Positions 35,772 through 44,880 of a stretch of 64,000 bases of DNA are shown piece after piece (position 1 is the stretch's first letter; every line of letters begins with the position of its first letter). The DNA comes from Caldilinea sp. CFX5 (GTDB lineage Bacteria; Chloroflexota; Anaerolineae; Caldilineales; Caldilineaceae): positions 77,567 to 141,566 of the forward strand of contig QWII01000023.1 of the NCBI GenBank assembly GCA_021405325.1, read 5' to 3'. Under the pieces are notes generated by a model that did no database searches, was not told where the DNA came from, and worked only from the letters and a program-made list of their open reading frames with translations. The translations under genes and the position numbers were made by a program.

Positions 35772-38741
35772 CTAGTATTGTAATGTTGACAGAAGGGCTG
35801 TTGTTTCAGTAACAAGAGCTGAAATGTCGAGTTGCGTAAAAATAGCGCGTGCCTGTTCCAATAGAAGAGGCGCCTGTTGTGGGTGATTACGCAAATGATG
35901 TTTTGCCCAGGCCAGGAGCGTATGGGCCACTTCGTAATCATTATAATCACTAAAGAGTGCTTTACTGCGTGCGTAAGCCTCTTCGGCTGCGACCGATTGG
36001 TACGCTTGGCTTAAAATGTTGCCATACAGTCGCCAGATAATCCCTTGTTCTTTGCGATCTTTGCTGAGTTCTAACGCTTGTTTAATAAAAACTAGGGCAT
36101 CGGCCAACTGCTGTTTGTAGTAGAATAGCTCAGCTTGAAGGCGCAGCATTTCTGCTTGCTGTTCAGGTGTACCTGTACGTTGGCACAATGTTTTGATACG
36201 TTGTAAGTTGATTTCTGCGTCGCTCAAATGATTTTGACGTAGGTCGAGTTGCACCTGATTCAACAATACTAATAACTCGCTCTCTTCCTGCTGATGATGA
36301 CGCGCCAGGTCAACAGCCAAGGTTAACTGTTGTTGAGCTTCCTGCCAGCGTTGCAAAAAAAGATTGTCTTCACCCAAATTGAGACAAATACGAATTTCGC
36401 CCCGTATATCACCCATCCGTGTGTAAAGCGCTAAGGCTTGTTGTTTGTAAGGAATGGCAACTGTGAAGCGGCCCCGGCGACTTTCGGCGGACCCCAGGTT
36501 ACTCCATAAGTCGGCAAGGCGTCGCGTATCGCCTAACGCTTTGGCGTCTGCAACGCCTTGATTCCACAGCGTAATCGCTTGTTCTGAATTACCCTGGATA
36601 GCGGCAATAATCCCTAGATTGGTAAGGCCACTAATCCGTGCGGCAGTTGGTTGATCGGGCAATTGCTGCAATCCTAAGTGTGTGTACTCCTCTGCTTCTG
36701 CCAATTGCCCTAGACGTGCCTGGATTGACCCGCGCCGGATCTGCAAGTAACCCGCCTCTTGTCTGGCTTTCTCGCTGGTTAACAATGCTAAGAATTGTAG
36801 ACCGCGTTGTACTTGTTCAAGCGCTTCGGTTGGATTAGCCGCCAGGCTAAGTTGGGCTGTGAATTCACAAATAGAAGCCAGAAGCAAGAGCTTCTCTGCA
36901 TCTACTGCGGAATCAATAGGTTGTGCAGTCAAAGGCACCATACTTTGTTTTAGGAGTTTTTCGGCGTGGCCCAGGTTTGACTGGCGAAACGCAAAAGCGC
37001 CCAACTTAAAAAGTATCTCTGCTTCTGCTATGGGATCATTCGTGAGTAGCGGGCTTTGGCGTAAGATTGCAAGCAAATCCTGTGCTTGCTGCCAGTAACC
37101 ACCAGCATCCAACGCGCCAACAATGCCGGCATTGACCGTCGTTAACCCGGAAACACCGTGAGCAAAGCTCTCCCAATCACCCTGTTCTTTAGCCCAGAGT
37201 AAAGCTCCCACAATATTTTCACGGTCGCGCAGGATTGTTTCGTACCCCTCTACACGATTCATTTGGGTCAACTCGACGAAATAGGCGACTACTCGCCGCA
37301 ATTGCTGATTCATTTGCGCGCTTTTTACTTGGAATTTCTCCTGCGCAAAAGCTTTGACGAGTGGATGGAGGAGATAACGCCTTTGCCGTGCGTTCTTATC
37401 CACCGATGGTTGGTCTGATACTGTCGCTTTGACATCATTGGCGTTATCGAGCAGCTTGCTTTGCTCAATCAAGGATAAAGCAAAGAGACGTGCAAGCGAC
37501 TTTTTTGCCAATGGTGTTGTAACGGCAGTGAGAGCAGCAACTGCATCTGCACTAAAGTCAAAGCCTTGAAAAAAGGCCAGAAGCGTAAAGAGCCGCTGAA
37601 GTTCCACAGGTAGGCGATTGTAACTCAAGGCGAAGGAGGTACGCACATTATTGGATGCATGTTCCCAGTCAACCAAATGGGCCAATCGCGATTCTTCGGC
37701 TTTAAGCAGGGCAAAATATTCCTGAAACGTTAAACCCGTCGATTCAGAGAGATCACTGGCAACGATTTTAAGCGCTAACGGCAGACCGCCAAGAAACTCA
37801 GCAATTTGCGCAATCACCTGTTGGTGTGCCTGTACGCGTTGTTCACCGAAAAGTTGCGCAAAGAATGCTTGACTTTCTGCCAGGTCAAAAGCGTTCACCT
37901 CAAAAGGAATTGCGCCATCATGCAGCGTTTGTCGATTACGGCTCGTAATCAATACTGCGCACCCACTAGTTGAGGGCGGCAACAGCGGTTGTACAGCCGC
38001 CGTGCCAGGCGCATTGTCTAGAACAATGAGGATGCGCTTATTCGCCAATACTTCGCGCAAAATCGTACTCCGCCCCGGTAGATTGTCAATATCGCTCATG
38101 TCGCGCCCGAACGCTTTCGTAAAAGTGTTCGCGATTGAGCTAAGAGCCGAGGGGTCGATTTGTTCGCTAATAATAGTTTGACTCAGATTTGCCCATAACA
38201 CGCCGTCGGGAAAGAGATGACGTAACGCATACGCTAGATGCGTGGCGATTGTCGTCTTGCCGACACCGCCCATGCCATGTAATAGACAAGTTGCCGGCGG
38301 TTCAGTCAGTGCTTTTGTAATGGCTGCCAACAAGAAAGGTCGTGCATAAAAGGTACGCGGTTGGGGCGGAGCTTGGAAGGGCGGGGAAAAAGCTAGCCCT
38401 GCACTATTCAGTGGTTTCTGCGTGATCGTTTGGTGTCGTTGGCGCCAGGGTTCTAATAAGAGCCATCCTGCGCCATCCTCGTCTTGTTTAATTTGAGTGA
38501 GCAAGGTGGCAAGCGCAGGGTGATTAGCCGCTGTCAGAAGGCGGGTCGTTTCATCTTCGTATAACCGTAAGGCAGTGGCAACCTGTACAATGGGCTGCCA
38601 CTCGCGTGGCCGCTTTACACTGCCGTTTAACCAACTGATAATCGTTTGTTTGGGAAGATCCGTCAGTTGGGCCAGGCGATCAGCTGTTTGTTTAGCTCGG
38701 CTGACATATTCCTTGAGCACATCTCCAAAGTGTTCGTTCAT
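35772..38741 (-). CDS. XRE-NB-ARC-TPR STAND regulator
   Basis: The start is set at ATG 38741 (MNEHFGDVLK) because GGAG lies at ideal spacing; the frame is open further upstream. The 989-residue protein has an N-terminal Xre-like HTH (DRLAQLTDLPKQTIISWLNG), then an NB-ARC ATPase with Walker A GMGGVGKTT (residues 156-164) and the Walker B-like ILIVLDNAPG. It also has the ITSRNRQTL sensor and a GLPLALKI motif, followed by about ten TPR-like repeats in the C-terminal half. Such STAND proteins are ATP-dependent switches; the TPR part senses a ligand and the HTH binds DNA. It is divergent from a tiny exported-peptide gene at 38981 and may control it. Confidence 0.88.
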   Translation of the reverse strand: MNEHFGDVLKEYVSRAKQTADRLAQLTDLPKQTIISWLNGSVKRPREWQPIVQVATALRLYEDETTRLLTAANHPALATLLTQIKQDEDGAGWLLLEPWRQRHQTITQKPLNSAGLAFSPPFQAPPQPRTFYARPFLLAAITKALTEPPATCLLHGMGGVGKTTIATHLAYALRHLFPDGVLWANLSQTIISEQIDPSALSSIANTFTKAFGRDMSDIDNLPGRSTILREVLANKRILIVLDNAPGTAAVQPLLPPSTSGCAVLITSRNRQTLHDGAIPFEVNAFDLAESQAFFAQLFGEQRVQAHQQVIAQIAEFLGGLPLALKIVASDLSESTGLTFQEYFALLKAEESRLAHLVDWEHASNNVRTSFALSYNRLPVELQRLFTLLAFFQGFDFSADAVAALTAVTTPLAKKSLARLFALSLIEQSKLLDNANDVKATVSDQPSVDKNARQRRYLLHPLVKAFAQEKFQVKSAQMNQQLRRVVAYFVELTQMNRVEGYETILRDRENIVGALLWAKEQGDWESFAHGVSGLTTVNAGIVGALDAGGYWQQAQDLLAILRQSPLLTNDPIAEAEILFKLGAFAFRQSNLGHAEKLLKQSMVPLTAQPIDSAVDAEKLLLLASICEFTAQLSLAANPTEALEQVQRGLQFLALLTSEKARQEAGYLQIRRGSIQARLGQLAEAEEYTHLGLQQLPDQPTAARISGLTNLGIIAAIQGNSEQAITLWNQGVADAKALGDTRRLADLWSNLGSAESRRGRFTVAIPYKQQALALYTRMGDIRGEIRICLNLGEDNLFLQRWQEAQQQLTLAVDLARHHQQEESELLVLLNQVQLDLRQNHLSDAEINLQRIKTLCQRTGTPEQQAEMLRLQAELFYYKQQLADALVFIKQALELSKDRKEQGIIWRLYGNILSQAYQSVAAEEAYARSKALFSDYNDYEVAHTLLAWAKHHLRNHPQQAPLLLEQARAIFTQLDISALVTETTALLSTLQY

Positions 38742-38980
38742 GTATAGGCTCCAAGAAACAGCAATCATACATTTTTCATACGTCATTTCATACAAGTTGG
38801 GGCAAGACGGCCCCCCTTCCTTCAAGTACCCTAGAGCCAAGCAGATAGTCCGTCATGACAAACCTACCCTGCACAAAATTGTAGCGTCCGTTCATTGAGC
38901 GTCGTATATGCACCTGCTGGATAACAGCAGGCGGGCCCAAGCTCAGTGAATGGTATCTATCACACAGAAGGAGAGATACG

Positions 38981-39115
38981 ATGAGCATTGTACAGATGGG
39001 CCGCCGTTTGTTGCTGACTGGGCTGCTTGTCAGCCTATTAATGATGGGCAGTTTCTATGCGCCGACGATGGTGGAAACGGCGTTTGCCTGCCAGGGCAAT
39101 GGTGGCGGCTGTTAA
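38981..39115 (+). CDS. Small exported peptide precursor (44 aa), candidate signalling peptide
   Basis: An ATG at 38981 preceded by AGAAGGAGAGATACG, an excellent ribosome site, opens a 44-codon frame. The product has a basic start (MGRR), a hydrophobic stretch (LLLTGLLVSLLMMGSFYA) and an AFA cleavage site. Signal peptidase I cutting after residue 36 would release CQGNGGGC, an octapeptide with a cysteine at each end. Lipidation of Cys37 is the alternative. The gene is divergent from the XRE-NB-ARC-TPR regulator and convergent with a TPR protein gene. Its function is unknown; a quorum-type peptide sensed by the adjacent TPR proteins is my inference. Confidence 0.7.
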   Translation: MSIVQMGRRLLLTGLLVSLLMMGSFYAPTMVETAFACQGNGGGC

Positions 39116-39132
39116 TCACCCCTAAGCCAATA

Positions 39133-39189
39133 AAGCAGGAGAGGAACAGTATTAGGGCTAATCTTACTCTACTTGTTCCTCTCTTGCTT
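39133..39189. terminator. Interrupted hairpin between the peptide gene and the TPR gene
   Basis: AAGCAGGAGAGGAACA (39133-39148) pairs with TGTTCCTCTCTTGCTT (39174-39189) with one G-U position, after an about 25-base loop. The right arm overlaps the last codons of the convergent TPR gene. It probably ends the exported-peptide transcript. Confidence 0.5.
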
Positions 39190-40357
39190 GGCGCAAGTGT
39201 TGGTGTAAGGAATTGAGCAAATAGTGATAATTGGGCGCATCTGCAATTTGCGGGAGCAGCGTTAGTGTTTCTTCGATTAATACAATTGCATTCGTATATT
39301 GCTTTTGCGCCAAATAAACCATTGCTAACCCGTCTAATGCGTTTAAGGATAAACTTTTATTACCAAGTTCATTATGCAAGTTAGCTGATTCACGAAAGCA
39401 TTGCTTCGCTTTTTCATATTTGCTTATGGCTAAAAATGCGAGACCAAAATTAGTACCAAGTCTGGCAAATTGCAACTTATCGTTGAAGCGTTGAGCAATA
39501 ACTTTTGCAGCAGTGTAACAAGTCAGTGCTTGGTTGGGTGCTCCAGCATAATAGTAAGCAAGCCCCAAATTATTTTGAACGATTGTCCAGTGATATTGAT
39601 CACCTATCGTTTCTAGAATAACAGATGCTCTTTGAAAAAGGTCGATTGCCTCCGAATACCGCTCCTGCCCACGGAGAGCATAACCAAGATTCTGTTTGCT
39701 CCAAGCTATTTTTCGCAGGTCACCTTGTTGTTCAAAAAGAGCCAGCGCACGCCGATGAAGTTCTTCTGCTTCCTGCCAACGTTCGTAACCAATGGCGAGC
39801 ATTCCTTGAACTCGATATGCCATTGCCCGCTCTGGATCATCATTACCTAACAAGGTAAGCGCCTGCTCTACATAGCCAGCAGCATTCGCATGGTGATATT
39901 GCAAATGTTCCAGCCACGCCAATTCATTGAGGACGCGCGCCTGGTCGCGCTGGGCGGCCAGGGCGGTGAAGTGGGCGAGAGCGGCCTGAAGATGCTCATG
40001 GGCGGCGGCAAAGTGGCTCAAGAGCCGGTAGAGCAGCGCCAGTTGGAAATGACATTCGCCGGCGGCGGCGCTATCGCCCTGTGCTTCACTCTGGCGGAGC
40101 GCAGTCTGAAGATAGGGGATCCAATGGTCGCGCTGGCCGGCCTGTTCCATCTTCGGCGCCAGGGTGAGAAAGAGGTCACGCGTCAACGGCCAGACCGTCG
40201 GCGCCTGCAAGGCATAGCTCAACGTATGGAGCGCCTGCACCCGCACCTCATCGCCCAGCACCGGCCCGGCCTGCTGCACCAGCCCCAACACATAGCGCAG
40301 GTTGCGGCTAAGATAGTGGTGGAATTGGGTGGGGTAGAGTTCTGCGTTGGTGCTCAT
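39164..40357 (-). CDS. TPR-repeat protein, partner of the HTH-NB-ARC protein
   Basis: A 397-residue all-helical protein with eight or more TPR units. Clear ones are ALLYRLLSHFAAAHEHLQAA, NLGYALRGQERYSEAIDLFQ, NLGLAYYYAGAPNQALTCY and GLAMVYLAQKQYTNAIVLIE. There is no enzymatic or DNA-binding motif. It is encoded about 107 bases downstream of the HTH-NB-ARC gene on the same strand. Together the two proteins have the same domains as the fused XRE-NB-ARC-TPR protein encoded nearby, so they probably form one split regulator, with this protein as the sensing or scaffolding part. The 3-prime end overlaps a hairpin arm. Base composition changes within the gene: the 5-prime third is more GC-rich. Confidence 0.8.
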   Translation of the reverse strand: MSTNAELYPTQFHHYLSRNLRYVLGLVQQAGPVLGDEVRVQALHTLSYALQAPTVWPLTRDLFLTLAPKMEQAGQRDHWIPYLQTALRQSEAQGDSAAAGECHFQLALLYRLLSHFAAAHEHLQAALAHFTALAAQRDQARVLNELAWLEHLQYHHANAAGYVEQALTLLGNDDPERAMAYRVQGMLAIGYERWQEAEELHRRALALFEQQGDLRKIAWSKQNLGYALRGQERYSEAIDLFQRASVILETIGDQYHWTIVQNNLGLAYYYAGAPNQALTCYTAAKVIAQRFNDKLQFARLGTNFGLAFLAISKYEKAKQCFRESANLHNELGNKSLSLNALDGLAMVYLAQKQYTNAIVLIEETLTLLPQIADAPNYHYLLNSLHQHLRQAREEQVE

Positions 40358-40394
40358 CGTTGCTCTTTGTTCCCTGAAACGCGTGTGTGATGAG

Positions 40395-40474
40395 GAGATT
40401 GAGCGATTGAGCGATTCAGAGATTGGTTTGGTGAGACTACTTAATCGCTTAATCGCTCAATCGCTCAATCGCTC
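40395..40474. repeat. Iterated ATCGCTCA inverted repeat
   Basis: GAGATTGAGCGATTGAGCGATT (40395-40416, the limit of the left arm) is opposed at 40451-40474 by three tandem copies of AATCGCTC. The right arm runs into the last codons of the HTH-NB-ARC gene. The word GATTGAGC is iterated in both arms, unlike an ordinary hairpin. Confidence 0.75.
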
Positions 40475-41895
40475 TTTTGCCACCGAATCACCTGCTCATG
40501 CAAAAACGCTCTGGTCAAACTATGAATCGTGTAGCGACAATCGTGCAGGTCGCCGCGCACATCGACCAGGTTGAGAGTGACGAGCCGTTCCAGGGCGGCG
40601 CGCAGGATATGGGGGGGCAGGTCGCAGGTGGCGGCGAGCAGTTCAAAGTGGCCCCCCTGTTCGCTCACCAGCGGCATGGCGATCAAGGCGGCGCGGGCGG
40701 TTTCGTCGAGCAATTCCCAGGCGCGCTGATAGATGAAGGTGTAGAGCGCTTCCGCCTGTTTGCCCCGTGCGCCCAGCAGGTCGTCCAGCACCGCCGCCAA
40801 CGAGTGAACGCGCACCTGGCCCGTCACCAGCCGCAGCGCCAACGGGTTGCCGCCAACGGTTTCATAGATGGGGAGCAGGTCCGTGTCACTGGCGGCCAGC
40901 ACCTGCGGGATGTTGCGGATGGCGGCTTCCTGGCGCACCAACGCCAGCGCCTCGTCCACCAGCAGTTCGGGCACAAGGGTGTGGTGAAGATCAGCTTCAT
41001 CGGTGAGGCTGTAACGGGTCGTCAGCAGAATCTTGCTGGGGTTGACCAGGCGGCGCAAGGTGGGCAGCAATGCCGCGACATCCACCACACTTTCCAGATT
41101 GTCAATGACGATCAGGTGGGGCGCATTCTTGAGCCGTTGCCCCAGCGCCGCCAACGCCTCTTCGCTGCTCCGTTGGCCGGTGAAAGCGGCGCCCACCAAC
41201 TGATGGCTTAGCGCTTCCACCAATGCCTGCGCCGTCAACAGGGGCTGGGGGACAACGGCCAGGCTGCCGCCGGCATTAAAGAGCGTCGAGCGCGCCGTCA
41301 CCCAACCCATGTCGGCGAAGTGGTAGTGGTCGAGCAAGTGGCGGACCAACGCATCAGCCAATGTGGTTTTGCCAATGCCGCCAATGCCGGCGACGACAAA
41401 GAGCCAGGGCGCGTCCAACCGGGTAAGTTGCGCTGCCAACCGTCGAATCTGCTCCCCTTTGCCAAAGAGCTGCGTATAGGTTGGCGATCCCAGCCGTTCG
41501 TTCACCCGCTCCTGGCGCGCCGCGCGGGCATTGCGCTCCAGATGCCAAATCACATTGGCCAGCAACGGGGCGCCTTCGTGGCGCCGGCGATGAAAGGTGG
41601 CGACCGAGAGATTTAATGCCTGGGCCGTTTGTTCAACCTTTTCCTGTTGCAACAAGCGGCTACGCAAGACGGCGGCATGTTCGGGGTGGTTCGTCGCCAA
41701 TAGGGTCAACGCTTCATCCAACAGTTGCCGTGTGGCGGCCTGGGCATCGCCCTGGTGTTGGCGGAGCGCCTGTTGGAACAGGCACAGCGCCGCCAACGGC
41801 GTTGGCGCTTGCTCCGGCGCTGCTGCGCTTGTAAGCATCTGGTGGAGGGTATCACGGAGTAGATCCGCAGAGATGGATTGATTGTCGGATGCCAT
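40465..41895 (-). CDS. HTH-NB-ARC STAND ATPase (split form)
   Basis: A 476-residue protein. The N-terminal half has a helical region with a HTH-like segment (VEQTAQALNLSVATFHRRRH, residues 87-106). The NB-ARC domain has Walker A GIGGIGKTT (170-178), the Walker B-like LIVIDNLESV, the ILLTTRYSL sensor and GNPLALRLVTG. It ends with a winged-helix part (RAALERLVTLNLVDVRGD). Unlike the 989-residue protein nearby it has no TPR repeats; these are in the next gene downstream. It is a likely transcriptional switch whose partner senses the signal. The ribosome site before ATG 41895 is weak. Codon use is GC-rich compared with the fused homologue. Confidence 0.82.
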   Translation of the reverse strand: MASDNQSISADLLRDTLHQMLTSAAAPEQAPTPLAALCLFQQALRQHQGDAQAATRQLLDEALTLLATNHPEHAAVLRSRLLQQEKVEQTAQALNLSVATFHRRRHEGAPLLANVIWHLERNARAARQERVNERLGSPTYTQLFGKGEQIRRLAAQLTRLDAPWLFVVAGIGGIGKTTLADALVRHLLDHYHFADMGWVTARSTLFNAGGSLAVVPQPLLTAQALVEALSHQLVGAAFTGQRSSEEALAALGQRLKNAPHLIVIDNLESVVDVAALLPTLRRLVNPSKILLTTRYSLTDEADLHHTLVPELLVDEALALVRQEAAIRNIPQVLAASDTDLLPIYETVGGNPLALRLVTGQVRVHSLAAVLDDLLGARGKQAEALYTFIYQRAWELLDETARAALIAMPLVSEQGGHFELLAATCDLPPHILRAALERLVTLNLVDVRGDLHDCRYTIHSLTRAFLHEQVIRWQKSD

Positions 41896-42396
41896 GTACT
41901 TTACTCACTCTAAGACCATCACAAGAACATAAATCTCCTGGCGGGCGCCCGCAAGGGGACGCCCCTACTATTACCGGATTTGGTTGTGAAAATTCATCAG
42001 GTGATTTTATGCTTTGGCATAGACGAATGAATCGTTCGCTTAGTGAAAGCTTCTTACAGACTAACAAACAGAACTTATTTTTCGCCGCTTACAAGGTTCA
42101 ACCTGAGAAGCTATACAATTAGCTTCTGAAGCTTTTTGTCATGTATCTTTGTTAAATGTAAGAAAAATGCGCAAGTTGTTGGAGCAACGCCAGTGTAACA
42201 TAGATGCGGCGGCAACGCAACTGACAATTTTTGATAGCTTGTGAGAGCTAGATGAGAGTACGATGATACGCGATGGGCGACCGAACTATTGTATAGTGAT
42301 TAGTGGATGAACAATCGTTGGTTACTTATGCGATAAACCAACGAACCAAGCAACGAGCCAACCAACCCAACCCAATTTCAGGCGAAACCGATACCA
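41896..42396. other. Intergenic region between divergent regulators
   Basis: About 500 bases. It contains a half-copy of the GTAGGGGCG element at 41938-41968 (GGGCGCCCGCAAGGGG and CGCCCCTAC), a candidate TATAGT at 42292-42297 upstream of the BTAD gene, and an iterated CCAACGAACCAAGCAACGAG block at about 42314-42375 opposed by CGTTGGTT. No gene was recognised. Confidence 0.5.
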
Positions 42397-44283
42397 ATGC
42401 TGCACATTCGCTTGTTAGGCAATTTTCTGATTACTAGCCACCATGAACCCGTGGTGGGGTTTACACGACCACAGCTAAAGATCGTACTGGCCTACCTGGC
42501 GGTGCATTGGCAGAAGGTGCCACCCAAGAAGGAATTAGCCAAACTGTTCTGGCAGCCAACGCTCGATGCGCAACCGGCCACCAATCTACGCAACCTGCTC
42601 TTTCACCTGCGCCAGGAACTACCCGAATTGAAGGAGTGTATCCACTTTGGTCGCACCCTGCGTTGGAAAGCCGACACCCCGCTTTGGCTGGATGTGGCGG
42701 CGTTTGAAACGGCGGTAGCGCGGGTGGCGGCGACGACGACGCCGGCTGACCAACAAGCCGCCCTGGTCGAAGCGGTGGCGCTCTACACGGGCGATCTCTG
42801 GCCGCAGTGTCAGGAAGAGTGGATCATTCCCATCCGCGAACGCTTGCGTAATCAATACATCGACGCATTGGAGCAACTGATCGGCCTGTTAGAAGGACAG
42901 CGCGCGTACGCCGATGCATTGGTGGCCGCCCAGCGTCTCCTCCAGGCCGCACCGGTGCGCGAAGAGAGTTACCGGCGGGTCATGCAGATCCAGGCTGCGC
43001 TGGGCGATCGGGCCGGGATTGAGGGCACCTTTGCCGAATGCCGACAACAGTTACAACGCAAATGGCAGGTGGCGCCCAGTCGGCCCACCAGTGAACTCTA
43101 TGCCCGACTGACCCAGGCGACCACGCCGACCGCCCCCGTCACTGTTCCCTTTGTCGAGCGACAGGCCGAGTGGGCGCAATTGCAGGCGCGTTGGCAGGCG
43201 GCGCAAGCAGGGCAGCCCCATTGCCTGCTGTTAACCGGCGCCCCCGGCATTGGCAAAAGTCGCCTGCTGACCGAATTTGTCGCCGCCGCGGAGCGCCAGG
43301 GGGCGTCGGTTGCACTGACCGTATGTCAGCCCTTTACCCTGACAATGGCCTATCGTCCCTTGCTCGACTGGCTGGCGACGCCGCTCTTGCGCCGGCGGCT
43401 CGCAGCCTTGACGCCGGCCCGGCGCGCCGAACTGGCCTATCTCCTGCCCGAACTGGCTGACGCCGCACAGCCCATTTCGCCGGCGCCGCTGGAACCATGG
43501 CAACGCCAACGCCTTTATGAGACCCTGGCGCAACTCTTTCTGGCCCACAGTGAACCGCTGCTGTTGGCGCTCGACAACGCTCAATGGTGCGATCAGGAGA
43601 CGCTGGATTGGTTGCACTATCTGCTCTGCGCTACGCCCACGGCCCGTTTGTTGATCGTGGGCGCCTTCTCGCCGTTGGAACTGCGCCCTCATGATCCGGT
43701 GGCCCGTTTGCAGCCCCGCCTCCAGTCGTCGCAGCTGGTGACCCAAGTGGCGCTCCCGCCGTTGAGCCAACACGGGGTGGCTGCGCTTGGGGAAGCGCTG
43801 CGGGGGCAAGCTCTTGACCCAGCGCTCCTGCCCCCGTTGTTTCAGGTGACGGAAGGCAATCCGCGCTATGTGCTGGCCGCGTTGCCGTTGCTCCCGCGCA
43901 GTGGCGATGGCAATGCGGCGGCAGAGGCCATTACCGCCGGCTTACTAAGGGCGCCGGATGTACAAGCGACCCTTCAGCGCTATTTTGCCTCCCTCTCCGC
44001 CGAGGCGCAAGCGGTGGCGGGGTTGGCGGCCGCCATTGGCCGCACCTTTTCCTGTGATCTGCTGGTCGTCGCCGCTCTCAGCGACCAGGAAGCGCTGTTC
44101 CTGGCGTTGGATGAACTGTTGCAGCATGGGCTTTTGGCGGATGCGGACGCGGCGCAGTACACCTTTTGTCATGCGCTGTTACAGCAGGCGGCGTTGGCAA
44201 CCTTATCTTCCGCCAAGCGGCTGCTGTGGCAGAAGCGAATTGCCGGCGCCCGTCAGCAACTTGAGCAACGGGGTGAAAGATAG
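42397..44283 (+). CDS. BTAD-domain AAA ATPase regulator (SARP-like)
   Basis: A 628-residue protein. Residues 1-95 form an OmpR/SARP-type winged-helix DNA-binding region (LHIRLLGNFLITSHHEPV), followed by a bacterial transcriptional activator domain (BTAD; RNQYIDALEQLIGLLEGQRA and YRRVMQIQAALGDRAGIEG). The AAA/STAND ATPase domain starts with GAPGIGKSRLL (about 280) and has LLLALDNAQWCDQETLDWL as Walker B. It ends soon after the ATPase, without the long TPR tail common in relatives. It lies directly upstream of the eCIS locus on the same strand, separated by about 350 bases, so it is a natural candidate for its activator. This link is inferred from position only. Confidence 0.82.
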   Translation: MLHIRLLGNFLITSHHEPVVGFTRPQLKIVLAYLAVHWQKVPPKKELAKLFWQPTLDAQPATNLRNLLFHLRQELPELKECIHFGRTLRWKADTPLWLDVAAFETAVARVAATTTPADQQAALVEAVALYTGDLWPQCQEEWIIPIRERLRNQYIDALEQLIGLLEGQRAYADALVAAQRLLQAAPVREESYRRVMQIQAALGDRAGIEGTFAECRQQLQRKWQVAPSRPTSELYARLTQATTPTAPVTVPFVERQAEWAQLQARWQAAQAGQPHCLLLTGAPGIGKSRLLTEFVAAAERQGASVALTVCQPFTLTMAYRPLLDWLATPLLRRRLAALTPARRAELAYLLPELADAAQPISPAPLEPWQRQRLYETLAQLFLAHSEPLLLALDNAQWCDQETLDWLHYLLCATPTARLLIVGAFSPLELRPHDPVARLQPRLQSSQLVTQVALPPLSQHGVAALGEALRGQALDPALLPPLFQVTEGNPRYVLAALPLLPRSGDGNAAAEAITAGLLRAPDVQATLQRYFASLSAEAQAVAGLAAAIGRTFSCDLLVVAALSDQEALFLALDELLQHGLLADADAAQYTFCHALLQQAALATLSSAKRLLWQKRIAGARQQLEQRGER

Positions 44284-44631
44284 TAAGCGCTTCTTGCATC
44301 ATGTAAGCGATTAATTTACGGAATAGTTATCAATGAAACGTTTTGTGACTTGGTTTGCGGGATAATGAAACGTTTTGCTCGCCGACCCTAGTCTATTTTG
44401 AAGCGTTATTTTCTCGTAAACCATGATAAAGTAGGTAATCCACTTTTACAATCTTTACCAAAGCGCAATCTCAATGGCAATTAATTTTTGTCCATAGACG
44501 GTTGGCTGCCTCCCCTGTCAGCCAACCGTCTATGATCACCAACAGGAGACCCAGGCCCACCGGCGCGGTTTCGGCGGCATGCCGCCTGACCACCGGTGAC
44601 GCTTCTCCTATTCGTCCAAGTGGGGAAGACC
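44284..44631. other. Leader region of the eCIS locus
   Basis: A 348-base AT-rich gap before the first eCIS-linked gene. Besides the hairpin at 44493-44534, GAAACGTTTTG is present twice (around 44336 and 44367), a direct repeat that could be a binding site for the upstream BTAD regulator. No consensus -35/-10 pair with correct spacing was found. Confidence 0.45.
44493..44534. repeat. 16-bp perfect hairpin upstream of the eCIS locus
   Basis: CATAGACGGTTGGCTG (44493-44508) and its perfect reverse complement (44519-44534) flank a ten-base pyrimidine-rich loop, preceded by TTTTTG. It may terminate transcription from the BTAD gene or be a leader hairpin of the eCIS transcript. The start codon of the first gene is about 100 bases on. 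Confidence 0.75.
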
Positions 44632-44856
44632 ATGACCCAGCGCCGACCTGCCGCTCATTCCTATCTCTTCACTGTGCGCGTCTGGTGGGAAGACTTGGGG
44701 CAGGGACAGCAAGAATGGCGCGGCGTGGTTAAGCTGGTGACAAGCGGGGAAGAACACTTTTTTCGCGATTGGGTCACATTGGGCGAATTGATCGAAAGAA
44801 TGACGCCAAATTTATTAACCGAGACCGCGCTACGTCAAGAAGAGTTTGGTGATTGA
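44632..44856 (+). CDS. Small protein opening the eCIS gene set, unknown function
   Basis: I start at ATG 44632 (MTQRRPAAHS), preceded by GGGGAAGACC; the open frame extends upstream without a ribosome site. The 74-residue acidic product contains a beta-rich core (SYLFTVRVWWEDLGQGQQEW and VVKLVTSGEEHFFRDW) and a short helix (TLGELIERMTP). Phrases like FTVRVWWE and the DWxTLGELIERM helix give it the look of a small compact domain, but I do not recognise the family. It is 24 bases upstream of the next gene and likely in one operon with it and the eCIS ATPase. Confidence 0.6.
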   Translation: MTQRRPAAHSYLFTVRVWWEDLGQGQQEWRGVVKLVTSGEEHFFRDWVTLGELIERMTPNLLTETALRQEEFGD

Positions 44857-44880
44857 AAGCTGCTAACGGATGGAGGCCGT

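Noticed and set aside
38950..39216. An 88-codon frame overlapping the small exported peptide gene.
   Set aside because: It is in a different frame from the ATG with the strong ribosome site and lacks a signal peptide.
40395..40474. Tandem AATCGCTC copies as a possible CRISPR-like array.
   Set aside because: Units are contiguous without spacers and are opposed by an inverted copy, so it is an inverted repeat, not CRISPR.
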